DNA of 64,000 nt from Bacteroidales bacterium (GTDB lineage Bacteria; Bacteroidota; Bacteroidia; Bacteroidales; Muribaculaceae), in NCBI GenBank assembly GCA_022009815.1, contig CP091725.1:1612001-1676000 (forward strand). Direction: 5' to 3'. Positions 1 to 6,907 of this stretch are shown here, piece after piece. Position numbers and translations under genes: made by a program. Numbering within the stretch: position 1 is the first letter of the stretch; each line of letters opens with the position of its first letter. Below the pieces are notes generated by a model, which was not told where the DNA came from, made no database searches, and worked only from the letters and a program-made list of their open reading frames with translations.

Positions 1-2
1 GC

Positions 3-1325
3 TGCCATATCTATAAGAAATTCGAGATGCCTGAGGAAGGCATCGCCGGCGAGGTTGCCGCAGCCCAGAAAGAGGCTGTCGACTCAACGGCTCTCGGCAA
101 TGTGAAATGGGAACAGGTGTTTACCGACCCGCAGTTGCAGGCACTCATCCAGATAGCGCTCGACAGCAATGTCGACCTTGAAAACGCCCGTCTGAATGTG
201 GATATCGCCAAAGCACAGCTGCAAGGCGCCAAGCTCAGCTATCTGCCGAGCGTGGCGTTGACGCCCAATGGCGGAACGGCTTCCTATGGAGGCTCGAAAA
301 TAACAAAAGACTCATGGTCGTACACCATCCCGGCAACCGCAAGCTGGGAAATCGACGTGTTCGGAAAGTTGCTCAACAACAAGCGCAACGCCGAGGCGGC
401 GGTGCTTCAGACAGAGGCATACCGTCAGGCAGTGCGCTCGCAGATAATCAGTGGAGTGGCAAACTGCTATTACACCATCGCAATGCTCCAGCGCCAGTTG
501 CAGATTCTCAACGAGACATCGGCAATCTGGCAGGAAAGCATCAAGACGATGCAGGATTTGAAAGAGGCAGGATGCTACAACGAAGTGGCAGTGGTGCAGA
601 GCAAGGCCAACTATGCAAGCCTGCTCGCAACCATACCGCAAGTAGAGGAGTCGCTTCATCAGGTCAACAGCAGCCTGTCGCTGCTCTTGAACCGTCCGCA
701 GCAGACATGGGTTGTCGACTCATCCTATGAGCCGAGTTTCCCGGAATATATGGAGAAAGGCGTGCCGATGTCGTATCTTGCGGCCCGTCCAGACGTGCAG
801 GCAGCAGAGCAGTCGCTCGCAATGGCATATTACGCCACCAACACAGCGCGTGCGGCATTCTATCCAAGCCTTGTAATCTCGGCAGGTGGCGGCTTCACCA
901 ACCTGCTCGGAAGCGTTATCGTCAACCCGGGCAAATGGTTCTATCAGCTTGCCGGACAGCTAACGGCGCCCCTCTTCAGCCGCGGACGCAACATCGCCAC
1001 GCTGAAGGCAGCCAAACTGAAACAGCAGCAGACGCTCAACACGTTTGAGCACACAGTGCTTGCCGCCGGTGCGGAAGTGGGCGACGCTTTGGTGAGCTAC
1101 AACAAGAACAAGCAGCGCAGCGCTCTGCTCGTCGACCAGGTTGACAACCTGTCGAAAGCCGTTGAATACAACAACGACCTTATGAAGTACAGCACAGCCA
1201 CCTATCTGGAAGTGCTTACGGCACAGCAGTCGCTTCTCAACGCACAAATGTCGCAGCTGCAATGTGAACTTCAAGTGCGTCAGGCAGCCATCAGCCTCTA
1301 TCAGGCTCTCGGCGGCGGACGTTGA
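3..1325 (+). CDS. Efflux RND transporter outer-membrane lipoprotein, NodT/TolC family (5' truncated)
   Basis: This is an outer-membrane channel subunit of a tripartite RND efflux pump. The frame is open to the window edge and begins CHIYKKFEMPEEG; the cysteine at base 3 is probably the lipidated residue of a lipobox, so only the signal peptide appears to be missing. The rest shows the duplicated long-helix pattern of outer-membrane efflux proteins: alanine- and glutamine-rich helices, with AARPDVQAAEQSLAMAYYAT at the start of the second repeat and a final TYLEVLTAQQSLLNAQ helix, both typical of the NodT branch. The periplasmic adaptor and inner-membrane pump would be expected upstream, outside the window. 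lpxA follows 31 bases after the stop. Confidence 0.9.
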   Translation, partial: CHIYKKFEMPEEGIAGEVAAAQKEAVDSTALGNVKWEQVFTDPQLQALIQIALDSNVDLENARLNVDIAKAQLQGAKLSYLPSVALTPNGGTASYGGSKITKDSWSYTIPATASWEIDVFGKLLNNKRNAEAAVLQTEAYRQAVRSQIISGVANCYYTIAMLQRQLQILNETSAIWQESIKTMQDLKEAGCYNEVAVVQSKANYASLLATIPQVEESLHQVNSSLSLLLNRPQQTWVVDSSYEPSFPEYMEKGVPMSYLAARPDVQAAEQSLAMAYYATNTARAAFYPSLVISAGGGFTNLLGSVIVNPGKWFYQLAGQLTAPLFSRGRNIATLKAAKLKQQQTLNTFEHTVLAAGAEVGDALVSYNKNKQRSALLVDQVDNLSKAVEYNNDLMKYSTATYLEVLTAQQSLLNAQMSQLQCELQVRQAAISLYQALGGGR

Positions 1326-1356
1326 TATAGTATTAATTACCTTAATCAGAAACACA

Positions 1357-2148
1357 ATGATTAGTCCATTAGCATTTGTTGACCCGACAGCGAAAATCGG
1401 CGACAACGTAACAATTTATCCTTTCGCTTTTGTCGACAAGGATGTGGAGATAGGCGACGGATGCATCGTGATGCCTAATGCCAGCATCATGCAAGGCGCG
1501 CGCCTCGGCAAGAATGTGAAGGTGTATAATAACGCAATCGTAAGCGCGTCGCCTCAAGACTTCCGCTGGAAAGGCGAAATGTCGTACGTCATCATCGGCG
1601 ACAACACCGTGATACGCGAGATGGCGATAATCAACCGCAGCATCCACGAAGGCGGCGCCACCAAGGTGGGCGCAAACTCGTTTGTGCTTGCGGATTCGCA
1701 CATCGGCCACGACAGCGAGATTAGCGACTATTGCGTGGTTGGCAACAACGTGCAGATTGCCGGCGATGTGTTTATCGACTCTTGCTCGATTCTTTCCACC
1801 GGCGTGAAAGTGTTTGAAAACAGCCACATTGGTAAATGGGTGTTTGTCAAAGGTGGATGCCGCGTTTCGGGCAATGTGCCTCCTTTCATCATCCTTGCCC
1901 ACAATCCGGCTGTCTACTATGGCGTGAACGCAACGATTATGCGTCATAAGGACAACTTCAAGGAAGAAGAAATCGACGATATCGCAAAAGCATACCGCCA
2001 CATCTATCAGTGCAACGTGTCGCTCTTCAACGCCGTAAAACGCATTGAGGCCGACATCCCTGAAAGTAAGTCGCGTGATGCCATCCTTGATTTCATCAAG
2101 AAGAACGACAACAAGATTGTAGCATTGCCTAAACTGGACATGTACTAA
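1357..2148 (+). CDS. lpxA: LpxA-family acyl-ACP--UDP-N-acetylglucosamine O-acyltransferase
   Basis: The product (263 aa) is a left-handed beta-helix acyltransferase predicted to catalyse the first step of lipid A synthesis in the cytoplasm. Hexapeptide repeats ([IV]G-x4) run from residue 10 to about 185. The region SASPQDFRWKGE matches the LpxA PQD-x-K/W-GE substrate loop, and the His of SHIGHDSEI corresponds to the catalytic base. The helical C-terminus (KAYRHIYQCN onward) is the LpxA_C domain. I chose ATG 1357 because the protein then begins MISPLAFVDPTAKIG as LpxA proteins do; the open frame extends upstream only into the efflux gene. Bacteroidales can carry more than one LpxA-like protein, so whether this is the housekeeping copy is open. 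A terminator follows. Confidence 0.85.
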   Translation: MISPLAFVDPTAKIGDNVTIYPFAFVDKDVEIGDGCIVMPNASIMQGARLGKNVKVYNNAIVSASPQDFRWKGEMSYVIIGDNTVIREMAIINRSIHEGGATKVGANSFVLADSHIGHDSEISDYCVVGNNVQIAGDVFIDSCSILSTGVKVFENSHIGKWVFVKGGCRVSGNVPPFIILAHNPAVYYGVNATIMRHKDNFKEEEIDDIAKAYRHIYQCNVSLFNAVKRIEADIPESKSRDAILDFIKKNDNKIVALPKLDMY

Positions 2149-2173
2149 CGGTCGCAGTTGCAGACCATAAAAA

Positions 2174-2210
2174 GCGAGGCTGGGCAGAAATTGCCTGGTC
2201 TCGCTTCTTT
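2174..2210 (+). terminator. Rho-independent terminator after lpxA
   Basis: A 12-bp stem with two G-T pairs (2174-2185 with 2193-2204), a 7-base loop, then a T-rich tail. Confidence 0.8.
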
Positions 2211-2309
2211 TCGCGTTTAAGGCTCTTCTGAGTCAAAAAAATATGTTGCTGTCTGATAGAATGTTGGCATTCTTAGCTCAATTTTTTTGAAAAAAATATC
2301 CCGAAAATT

Positions 2310-2339
2310 TTGTGGGATAGAAAAAAGGCATTACCTTTG
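2310..2339 (+). promoter_or_regulatory. Bacteroidetes-type promoter for tRNA-Lys
   Basis: TTG at 2310-2312, 19 bases, then TACCTTTG at 2332-2339, fitting the known Bacteroidetes primary sigma consensus (TTG, 19-21, TAnnTTTG). The tRNA starts 22 bases further on. Confidence 0.8.
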
Positions 2340-2361
2340 CAACCGAAATCAACAAAACGTT

Positions 2362-2434
2362 GACTCCGTAGCTCAGTTGGTAGAGCAAATGACTCTTAAT
2401 CATTGGGTCGAGAGTTCGAGCCTCTCCGGGGTCA
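2362..2434 (+). tRNA. tRNA-Lys (anticodon CTT)
   Basis: A 73-base cloverleaf. The acceptor GACTCCG pairs with CGGGGTC (one G-T). The anticodon stem AATGA/TCATT encloses loop CTCTTAA, giving anticodon CTT. The T stem is GAGAG/CTCTC with loop TTCGAGC. CCA is not encoded (CAA follows the discriminator base). Confidence 0.95.
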
Positions 2435-2580
2435 CAAAGCAGTCGCTGAAAAGTGGCTGCTTTTTTATTTCTGCCGGCCACAGGCTGTGGCGTACCGGGT
2501 TACGGAAGAGTGTTGTCGCTCCACGACGATGGACATACCGATGTGGGACGGTTTTGTCAATGTCAATCAGATGGCGAAGG
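2435..2580. other. Intergenic stretch before the first repeat set
   Basis: No gene is supported here. After the tRNA comes a short hairpin-like CAGTCGCTGAAAAGTGGCTG with a T tract (about 2440-2467), a plausible tRNA terminator. Bases 2530-2580 (ATACCGATGTGGGACGGTTT, then AGATGGCGAAGGCAA) match the spacer that lies between repeat units in the later arrays at 39.9 and 46.1 kb. The open frames across this stretch run through the tRNA and repeats and are not credible genes. Confidence 0.6.
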
Positions 2581-2639
2581 CAACCTACCTGGGGTCAGTA
2601 GCGGAAGACGAATCTACCGCCGAAGAGCGGTTGTATAAA
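2581..2639 (-). repeat. Dispersed structured repeat, subtype C, internally deleted copy
   Basis: Retains the right half of the C unit (TACCTGGGGTCAG, then ACCGCCGAAGAGCGGTTGTATAA) directly after the usual upstream spacer. Compared with full copies such as 39935-40036, the left hairpin and half of the central hairpin are missing, with the junction at a short ACC match. Confidence 0.75.
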
Positions 2640-2750
2640 TCAAGGAAAATATTTTTGCAAGAAATTTTGTATCGGCGATTTCGTGAAAGTTGAGTCAGCG
2701 GAATCGCAACCATCCTGAAGAAGCCGTCGTACCTTCCCGCAGCATCTTTC

Positions 2751-2848
2751 TACAACCGCTCTTCGGCGGTAGTTGCGCATGCCACCAGTGTCACGGGGTA
2801 GGCAAGCCAACCCCGTGCTAACATGTGAAACCGCTCTTCGGCGGTTTT
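2751..2848 (+). repeat. Dispersed structured repeat, subtype A
   Basis: Left hairpin CCGCTCTTCGGCGG, central hairpin CACGGGGTAGGC...CAACCCCGTG, and right hairpin AACCGCTCTTCGGCGGTTTT. Near-identical copies occur at 39758, 40289, 42577, 43076 and 45929. The final hairpin plus T tract could act as a terminator. A degraded half hairpin (ACAACAGTTCTTCGGGTGTT) follows near 2871-2890. Confidence 0.85.
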
Positions 2849-2934
2849 GCCTCCGCGCAACATCTTTCTACAACAGTTCTTCGGGTGTTTAGAGGATAAT
2901 CGGAGATATTATTTTTATTGTGTTTGATTTGCGT

Positions 2935-2942
2935 TAACTTTG
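2935..2942 (+). promoter_or_regulatory. Putative -7 promoter element for the DUF1294 operon
   Basis: TAACTTTG matches TAnnTTTG 22 bases before the ATG at 2964. The upstream -33 TTG is not well placed (nearest TTG is 14 bases away), so this is weaker than the tRNA promoters. Confidence 0.5.
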
Positions 2943-2963
2943 CCGTCGTTAAAGGATTCGGAT

Positions 2964-3260
2964 ATGGATATAACGCAAGGCCTTGTCGGATGCTGTCTTA
3001 CCGTTGTGAATGCAGTTGCATTCATCGTGTATGGCATAGACAAATATAGGGCACGAAACGGCAAATGGCGCATACCGGAGGCAACGTTGCTGATGCTGGC
3101 GGTTGTGGGCGGAAGCGTCGGAGCGTGGCTCGGCATGAAGGCGTGGCATCACAAGACACGGCACAGGAAGTTTCGGTATGGTGTCCCGGCAATTCTGCTG
3201 TTGCAGATTGTGGCGGCGACGCTTTTATATGTGAATCATTGTGTGGGAAAATGTTATTAA
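2964..3260 (+). CDS. DUF1294 family small membrane protein
   Basis: A 98-aa integral membrane protein of unknown function. Hydrophobic segments lie at about residues 5-22, 38-57 and 72-90. The sequence includes the family features YGIDKYRARNGKWRIPE and the GGSVGAWLGM segment followed by HKTRHRKFR, which are diagnostic of DUF1294. I chose ATG 2964 over the upstream TTG at 2940 because 2940 lies inside the predicted -7 promoter element. First gene of a tight plus-strand run with the VOC, DNA-repair and ferredoxin genes; the VOC start is 13 bases after this stop. Confidence 0.85.
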   Translation: MDITQGLVGCCLTVVNAVAFIVYGIDKYRARNGKWRIPEATLLMLAVVGGSVGAWLGMKAWHHKTRHRKFRYGVPAILLLQIVAATLLYVNHCVGKCY

Positions 3261-3273
3261 AACTACTGATAAT

Positions 3274-3659
3274 ATGAAACTGAACAAAATACACCATGTG
3301 GCAGTAATTTGCTCCGACTATGAACGGTCGAAGCGTTTCTATGCAGACGTGCTCGGGTTGAAGATTGTGAGCGAGCACTATCGTAAGGAGCGCGACTCTT
3401 GGAAGGCAGACTGCTGGCTCGGCGGAACGTATGTTGTGGAGCTGTTCTCTTTTCCGAATCCTCCAGCGCGTCCTTCCCGTCCGGAAGCCGCCGGTCTGCG
3501 CCATCTTGCCTTCGAGGTCGACGACGTTGCCGCTGCTGTGGGCGAGATTGAGCGAAAGGCGTAGCCTGCGAGCCGATACGCACGGATGAATATACCGGCA
3601 AACGGTTTGTGTTTTTCAGCGATCCTGACGGGTTGCCTATTGAATTGTATGAGAAGTGA
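3274..3659 (+). CDS. VOC/glyoxalase family protein (frameshifted near C-terminus)
   Basis: A small metalloenzyme-type fold (vicinal oxygen chelate); substrate unknown. Residues 1-96 (MKLNKIHHVAVICSDYERSK, then YVVELFSFPNPP, GLRHLAFEVDD) carry the alternating VOC pattern with the metal-ligand His of HHVAV and the Glu of VVELF. The frame stops at 3562-3564, but the next frame continues VACEPIRTDEYTGKRFVFFSDPDGLPIELYEK (split here: 3563-3656) to TGA 3657, the normal family ending. Restoring one G near 3558 would give a typical 128-aa SMU1112c/YaeR-like protein. I take it as one gene with a one-base deletion, either a sequencing error or a recent mutation. Confidence 0.8.
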
Positions 3660-3707
3660 TGCGGAATTGCAGTCAAAATGCAGCAATAAGCAGGTGATGT
3701 GGCGAAG

Positions 3708-4236
3708 ATGAGAGGCAGGCAACCGGTACGTGTACAATATTACGACTCGCCGTGCGGAGAGATGGTCTTGGCGTCGGTGGAAGAGGCTTTGTGTCTGTGC
3801 GACTGGAACGGGATGCCATGCGCCTGCCGCAACAAGCGCCGGCTTGCGCGCCGGCTGAATGCGGAATTTCTTGTTGAGACATCCGCCGTGCTCGAGCAAG
3901 CGAAGAAACAACTTGAAGACTACTTCGCATGTCGCCACAAGGCTTTCGACATCCCGCTGCGTCTTGTGGGAACGGATTTCCAACAGCAAGTGTGGAATGC
4001 ATTGCTCGGCATACCATACGGAGAGACTGTGAGCTACAAAGATATTGCCCTGAGCGTTGGCAATCCTGAAGGCGTCAGAGCCGTGGCGCAAGCCGTAGGA
4101 GCAAACGGCATAGCAATTTATTCCATGCCATCGCGTCGTGGGCAGCAACCATTCCCTCACCGGCTTTGCCGGAGGATTGGAGGCAAAAAGAATGTTGCTT
4201 GAAATCGAAAACAAAAACAAGACGAAGATATTATGA
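3708..4236 (+). CDS. ogt: Methylated-DNA--[protein]-cysteine S-methyltransferase (frameshifted)
   Basis: Repairs O6-alkylguanine by transferring the alkyl group to its own cysteine. The N-terminal part (YYDSPCGEMVLASVEEALCL) is the Ada/Ogt ribonuclease-like domain; GTDFQQQVWNALLGIPYGET is the start of the DNA-binding domain. The catalytic PCHRV box is in another frame: at about 4125-4129 the expected run of T's is short by two, after which CHRVVGSNHSLTGFAGGLEA and KRMLLEIE read on to TGA 4234-4236. That repaired stop overlaps the next gene's ATG (4233) in an ATGA arrangement, which supports one intact operon gene in the living organism. An alternative GTG start lies at 3699. Confidence 0.85.
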
Positions 4237-4994
4237 CCATACATCAGATTTCGTTCAGTCCCACTGGAGGCACACGCCGCGTCAGCGAACTGCTGTGCAG
4301 CGGCATAGAGGCAAAAAGCATACTTACAGAACTTTGTGTAAAAGAAGAAGAGCTGTGCTTGCCAAGTATAGCAGCCGGCGACTTGGTGGTTGTCTCGATG
4401 CCGGTATATGCCGGGCGCGTGCCGGCATTGGCTGTGGAAAGGCTGAATGCCGTTGAGTCAAACGGCGCCACCTGTGTGATTGTCGCCGTTTACGGCAACA
4501 GAGCCTACGAGGATGCTTTGGTTGAAATGCAGGATGTGGCGACAGCGCAGGGATTCAACGTTGTAGCAGCCGTTGCCGCCAACGCAGAGCACAGCATTTG
4601 CCGTATGTACGGCGCCGGCAGGCCTGACGTAGCCGATGCCGGAGAGCTGGCATCCTTTGGCAGATCCATTCTTGAGAGGGTGCAAGGCGGCAAACCGTTT
4701 GGCCATCTCGCATTGCCAGGCAACCGCCCGTACAAGCAAGGCTGCAGCGGACCTTTTCCTGTGGCAAACCAAGACTGTACGGAATGCGGTGTCTGCGCGA
4801 GCCAATGCCCGACAGGTGCAATATCTGCCGACAATCCAAAAGACAACAACAACCAGCTCTGCATCGGCTGTATGCGGTGCGTGTCGGTCTGCCCGTCGCA
4901 TGCAAGAGGCATCGGCGAATCTCTGAAAGTGTTGGCAGCCCGCCTTGAGCCGCTCTGCCGTGATCGGAAAAAGAACGAGTTGTTTTTGTGTTAA
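4233..4994 (+). CDS. EFR1-type flavodoxin/ferredoxin fusion protein
   Basis: A 253-aa cytoplasmic electron-transfer protein. Residues 1-150 are flavodoxin-like, starting ISFSPTGGTRRVSE, the phosphate-binding loop of the EFR1 family, with VVVSMPVYAGRVP as a further flavin-site segment. The C-terminal quarter carries two 4Fe-4S clusters: CTECGVCASQCP and CIGCMRCVSVCP, each CxxCxxCxxxCP. Such proteins are thought to shuttle electrons between flavin and iron-sulfur partners; the partner here is unknown. Its ATG overlaps the upstream repair gene's repaired stop. It converges with the ABC-F gene, the two stops overlapping by a few bases. Confidence 0.9.
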   Translation: MTIHQISFSPTGGTRRVSELLCSGIEAKSILTELCVKEEELCLPSIAAGDLVVVSMPVYAGRVPALAVERLNAVESNGATCVIVAVYGNRAYEDALVEMQDVATAQGFNVVAAVAANAEHSICRMYGAGRPDVADAGELASFGRSILERVQGGKPFGHLALPGNRPYKQGCSGPFPVANQDCTECGVCASQCPTGAISADNPKDNNNQLCIGCMRCVSVCPSHARGIGESLKVLAARLEPLCRDRKKNELFLC

Positions 4995-6646
4995 GCCTTT
5001 CCCAGCTTCACGCGGTTTCTTTCGAGCTCCTGAAGGCTTTCCATCTTCTTTGACTCAAGGAACTCGTAAATGCCGCACAAGTGCTCGCGTACGCGGCCGT
5101 GGCCGAATTCGTATACCTTGCTGACAAGTCCGTCGAGGAAGTCGCGGTCGTGACTCACCACGATGAGCGTGCCATCGAAGTCCAGTAGGGCTTGCTTGAG
5201 CACGTCCTTTGTCTTGAGGTCAAGGTGGTTGGTCGGCTCGTCAAGAATAAGCAGGTTGACGGGCTCCAACAGGAGTTTGAGTATGGCAAGGCGAGTGCGT
5301 TCACCTCCAGACAGCACCTTCACTTTCTTTGTCGACTCCTCTCCTCCGAACATAAATGCGCCGAGAAGGTCGCGAATCTTGTTGCGCACATCGCCTTTAG
5401 CCACGTCGTCGATGGTCTGGAACACCGTTAGCTCGCCGTCGAGCAGCGAAGCTTGATTTTGTGCGAAGTAGCCAATCTGCACGTTGTGTCCGAGTTCGAG
5501 TTTGCCTTCGTTTTGCAGTTGCCCCATAATGCATTTCACGAGAGTCGACTTTCCTTCGCCGTTTCGCCCCACGAAGGCAATCTTGTCGCCGCGTTCGACG
5601 GTAAGATTGACACCGCTGAAAACATTCTTGCCGTCGAACGACATTGCCACATCGCTCATTTGCACAGGATAGGCACCGCTGCGCGGACTCGGAGGAAACT
5701 TCAGCCGGAGTCGGCTCGTGTCTTCCTCGTCCACCTCTATAAGTTGCAGCTTCTCAAGCATCTTTACGCGGCTCTGCACCTGCAGAGTCTTGGAATACGT
5801 GCCTTTGAAACGCTCGATGAATTCCTTTGTGTCGGCAATCATCTTCTGCTGCTCCTCATATTGTTTCATCTGCTGTTCGCGACGCTCCTTGCGCAACTCC
5901 AGATATTGGCTGTAAGTTGCCTTGTAGTCGTATATCCGTCCCATTGTCACCTCGATGGTGCGAGTGGTTATGTCGTCGACAAACTTGCGGTCGTGGCTTA
6001 TCACCACCACGGCTTTTGAACTGTTGCAGATAAAGTCCTCAAGCCATCCGATCGACTCGATGTCGAGGTGGTTTGTAGGCTCGTCAAGAAGCAGCACGTC
6101 GGGCGACTTGAGCAGCAGTTTCGCAAGCTCGATACGCATGCGCCAGCCGCCCGAAAACTCGCTGGTTGGGCGGTTGAAGTCCTCGCGCTCGAAGCCCAGG
6201 CCGAGAAGCGTTTTCTCAACATCCTCCTCGAAATGAGTCATGTCGATTGCGTAGAACTTCTCAGAAAGCGTTGACACATTCTCGATGAGCTGCATGTATT
6301 CATCGCTGTCATAGTCGGTGCGTGTCATAAGCTCATTGTTGATGCGGTCTATCTCCGCCTGGATTTGGTGCAGATGAGCGAAAGCCTGGCATGTCTCCTC
6401 AAACACGGTGCGGCCGTCCTCGGTCATCAAATGTTGCGGCAGGTACGCAATGACACAATCTTTAGGCGCGGAAACAGAACCGCGTGTGGCGGTCCGCACG
6501 CCAGCGATTATCTTGAGCAGAGTGCTCTTTCCTGCGCCATTCTTGCCCATAAGGGCTATGCGGTCCTTCTCGTTTATCTGAAAGGAAATATCTTTGAATA
6601 GGGTGGTTCCGCCAAACTCGACGGTCAGTCCATCAACTGTAATCAT
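4991..6646 (-). CDS. ABC-F family ATP-binding protein
   Basis: A 551-aa soluble protein with two ABC domains in one chain and no membrane segments, the ABC-F layout of ribosome-associated translation factors. Domain 1 has Walker A GKNGAGKST, signature SGGWRMRIELAKLLL and LLLDEPTNHLD; domain 2 has GRNGEGKST, LSGGERTRLAILKLLL and LILDEPTNHLD. Between them is the charged P-site tRNA interaction linker (ELRKERREQQMKQYEEQQKM region, about 245-300). No C-terminal coiled coil is evident after VREHLCGIYEFL beyond a short tail. Subfamily (EttA, Uup, YheS-like or resistance type) cannot be settled by eye. Confidence 0.92.
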   Translation of the reverse strand: MITVDGLTVEFGGTTLFKDISFQINEKDRIALMGKNGAGKSTLLKIIAGVRTATRGSVSAPKDCVIAYLPQHLMTEDGRTVFEETCQAFAHLHQIQAEIDRINNELMTRTDYDSDEYMQLIENVSTLSEKFYAIDMTHFEEDVEKTLLGLGFEREDFNRPTSEFSGGWRMRIELAKLLLKSPDVLLLDEPTNHLDIESIGWLEDFICNSSKAVVVISHDRKFVDDITTRTIEVTMGRIYDYKATYSQYLELRKERREQQMKQYEEQQKMIADTKEFIERFKGTYSKTLQVQSRVKMLEKLQLIEVDEEDTSRLRLKFPPSPRSGAYPVQMSDVAMSFDGKNVFSGVNLTVERGDKIAFVGRNGEGKSTLVKCIMGQLQNEGKLELGHNVQIGYFAQNQASLLDGELTVFQTIDDVAKGDVRNKIRDLLGAFMFGGEESTKKVKVLSGGERTRLAILKLLLEPVNLLILDEPTNHLDLKTKDVLKQALLDFDGTLIVVSHDRDFLDGLVSKVYEFGHGRVREHLCGIYEFLESKKMESLQELERNRVKLGKA

Positions 6647-6667
6647 AAATGTTTCTTGTGGTTGTTG

Positions 6668-6712
6668 AAAAAATAAGGTTCAAATGATTGAGTTGTAATC
6701 ATTTGAACCTTT
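6668..6712 (-). terminator. Rho-independent terminator of tRNA-Pro
   Basis: A perfect 15-bp inverted repeat (6675-6689 with 6697-6711) with a 7-base loop. On the minus strand the stem is followed by ATTTTTTC, so it fits termination of the tRNA-Pro transcript before the ABC-F gene. Confidence 0.85.
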
Positions 6713-6717
6713 GATAG

Positions 6718-6791
6718 TCGGGGTGAGAAGACTCGAACTTCCGACCTCCACGTCCCGAACGTGGCGCGCTAACCAACTGTGCTACACCCCG
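6718..6791 (-). tRNA. tRNA-Pro (anticodon CGG)
   Basis: A 74-base cloverleaf on the minus strand: acceptor CGGGGTG/CACCCCG, anticodon stem CCACG/CGTGG around loop TTCGGGA, giving anticodon CGG. D arm GTAGCACAGTTGGTTAGCGC; T loop TTCGAGT. No encoded CCA. Confidence 0.95.
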
Positions 6792-6808
6792 AGTCCGAAA
6801 ATCGAATG

Positions 6809-6838
6809 CAAAGGTACTCACTTTTCTGGATATTGCAA
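6809..6838 (-). promoter_or_regulatory. Bacteroidetes-type promoter for tRNA-Pro
   Basis: On the minus strand: TTG (6838-6836), 19 bases, TACCTTTG (6816-6809), 17 bases before the tRNA. Confidence 0.8.
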
Positions 6839-6907
6839 TGTTTTTGCGGATATTTTTTTATTGCAGGGCAAAATTTTTATTTAAAGACGCGTTTACGTCG
6901 GTGTTTG

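Noticed and set aside
2287..2601. Open frame on the plus strand across the tRNA-Lys
   Set aside because: It runs through a tRNA, a hairpin and repeat spacer sequence; not a gene.
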